From NCBI GenBank assembly GCA_019745275.1, contig JAIETJ010000020.1:1-35190 (forward strand): a DNA stretch of 35,190 nucleotides. Reading direction: 5' to 3'. This document shows positions 34,564 through 35,190 of the stretch, in pieces. Positions within the stretch are counted from its first letter, which is position 1; every line of letters starts with the position of its first letter. The translations under genes and the position numbers were made by a program. The DNA comes from Pseudomonadaceae bacterium (GTDB lineage Bacteria; Pseudomonadota; Gammaproteobacteria; Pseudomonadales; Pseudomonadaceae). The notes beneath the pieces were generated by a model. The model ran no database searches and had not been told where the DNA came from. It worked only from the letters and a program-made list of their open reading frames with translations.

Positions 34564-35190
34564 ATGACTGGCAACTGGCGCTAGAAGGCTATTTGCTCGG
34601 TGCCGATGCGCAACCCAATACGGCCTTGCAGGCCAGCCTGGTCGGTAGCCCTACACTGTCGGTGGAGCGGGGCTTGGCGATCTATCACCAGGCCTACCGC
34701 GCGCGTTTGCTGGGGGTGATGCTGGAAGACTTCCCCGCTGTGCGCTACTGGTTGGGCGATGAACAATTTGCCGCGCTGGTGCAGGCCTATTTAGACACCT
34801 ATCCGTCGCGACATTTTAGCTTGCGCTGGCTCGGCGAACGCTTTGCCGAGTTTCTCCAGCAGCAGCTTAACCCCGAGCACAGCGCGCCACTGGTGGAGCT
34901 GGCCAGCTTGGAGTGGGGCTTTACCTTGGCCTTCGATGCACTGCCCGGTGAGCCACTGAGCTTGCAGCAGATGGCCCAGTTACCAGCGGACGAGTGGCCC
35001 GGTTTACAGGTGCAACTGCTGCCCGGTGTGCACCGCTTGCAACTGCACTACAACAGCGTAGCGCTCTGGCAAGCGGCCAAAGCCGAGGGTGAGTTTCCGT
35101 CCAGCGTGTTGTTAGCCCAACCAAGCCTGTGCCTGCTCTGGCGCCATCAGTTAATCAGCCAGTACCGCAGCGTGAGCGCGGATGAAGCCA
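34554..35190 (+). CDS. bufC: DUF2063 family protein (BufC), truncated by window end
   Basis: At least 212 codons, open at the right edge. The translation starts MRLNDWQLALEGYLLG and contains IYHQAYRARLLGVMLEDFP, YWLGDEQFAALVQAYLDTYP and SLRWLGERFAEFL, the DUF2063 signature (annotated as putative DNA-binding domain). In bufferin operons this protein is the partner of the DUF692 enzyme, probably presenting the precursor, and an actual DNA-binding role is doubtful. It starts ten bases inside bufB, in a different frame. A DoxX-family gene often follows in such operons; it is not visible here. Confidence 0.9.
   Translation, partial: MRLNDWQLALEGYLLGADAQPNTALQASLVGSPTLSVERGLAIYHQAYRARLLGVMLEDFPAVRYWLGDEQFAALVQAYLDTYPSRHFSLRWLGERFAEFLQQQLNPEHSAPLVELASLEWGFTLAFDALPGEPLSLQQMAQLPADEWPGLQVQLLPGVHRLQLHYNSVALWQAAKAEGEFPSSVLLAQPSLCLLWRHQLISQYRSVSADEA

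Overview
The window is the replication-origin region of a gammaproteobacterial chromosome, almost certainly a member of Pseudomonadaceae (Pseudomonas in the broad sense). Gene order, protein lengths (GyrB 805, DnaN 367, MnmE 455, MnmG 630, ParA 262, ParB 290, GlmS 611 aa and the nine atp products) and recognisable sequence all fit that family. Two parS-type palindromes and two DnaA-box/AT-rich regions support it. Species cannot be fixed by reading.

Layout. On the left, the minus strand carries a recC start (1-115). A divergent plus-strand PilT/PilU-type ATPase follows (286-1419), and a bidirectional terminator separates it from the minus-strand replication cluster dnaA-dnaN-recF-gyrB (7905 down to 1578). 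The dnaA-rpmH gap (7906-8432) is the canonical oriC. To its right, on the plus strand, lie rpmH-rnpA-yidD-yidC-mnmE, then a second origin-like gap (12396-12936), then mnmG-rsmG-parA-parB, the ATP synthase operon atpIBEFHAGDC (17306-24544) and glmU. A DeoR-family regulator, glmS (with the predicted attTn7 target at its 3' end) and a small unknown gene come next. Genes point away from oriC on both sides, so most transcription runs with the forks.

The right-hand third is more accessory. A Fur-box-preceded TonB-dependent siderophore receptor is followed by a PepSY membrane protein, a likely ferri-siderophore reduction partner. The rescue factor gene arfB lies convergent to these. At the edge is a bufferin-type RiPP operon: a six-cysteine secreted precursor (DUF2282), a DUF692/MNIO modifying enzyme and a DUF2063 partner cut by the window end.

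How it works together. DnaA boxes, the AT-rich unwinding segments, ParA/ParB and parS sites inside recF form the initiation and segregation module. rnpA-yidD-yidC serve tRNA processing and membrane insertion. glmU and glmS make UDP-GlcNAc, with the DeoR-type protein a probable local regulator. The receptor/PepSY pair and the buf operon point to iron uptake and copper stress handling.

Most notable non-gene signals: (1) two origin-like gaps sharing an alignable core; (2) a dispersed palindromic element present twice (recF-dnaN and atpD-atpC gaps) with stems that differ in sequence but stay paired; (3) palindromes and a hairpin flanking bufA; (4) a palindromic site just downstream of a promoter in front of the DeoR-type gene.
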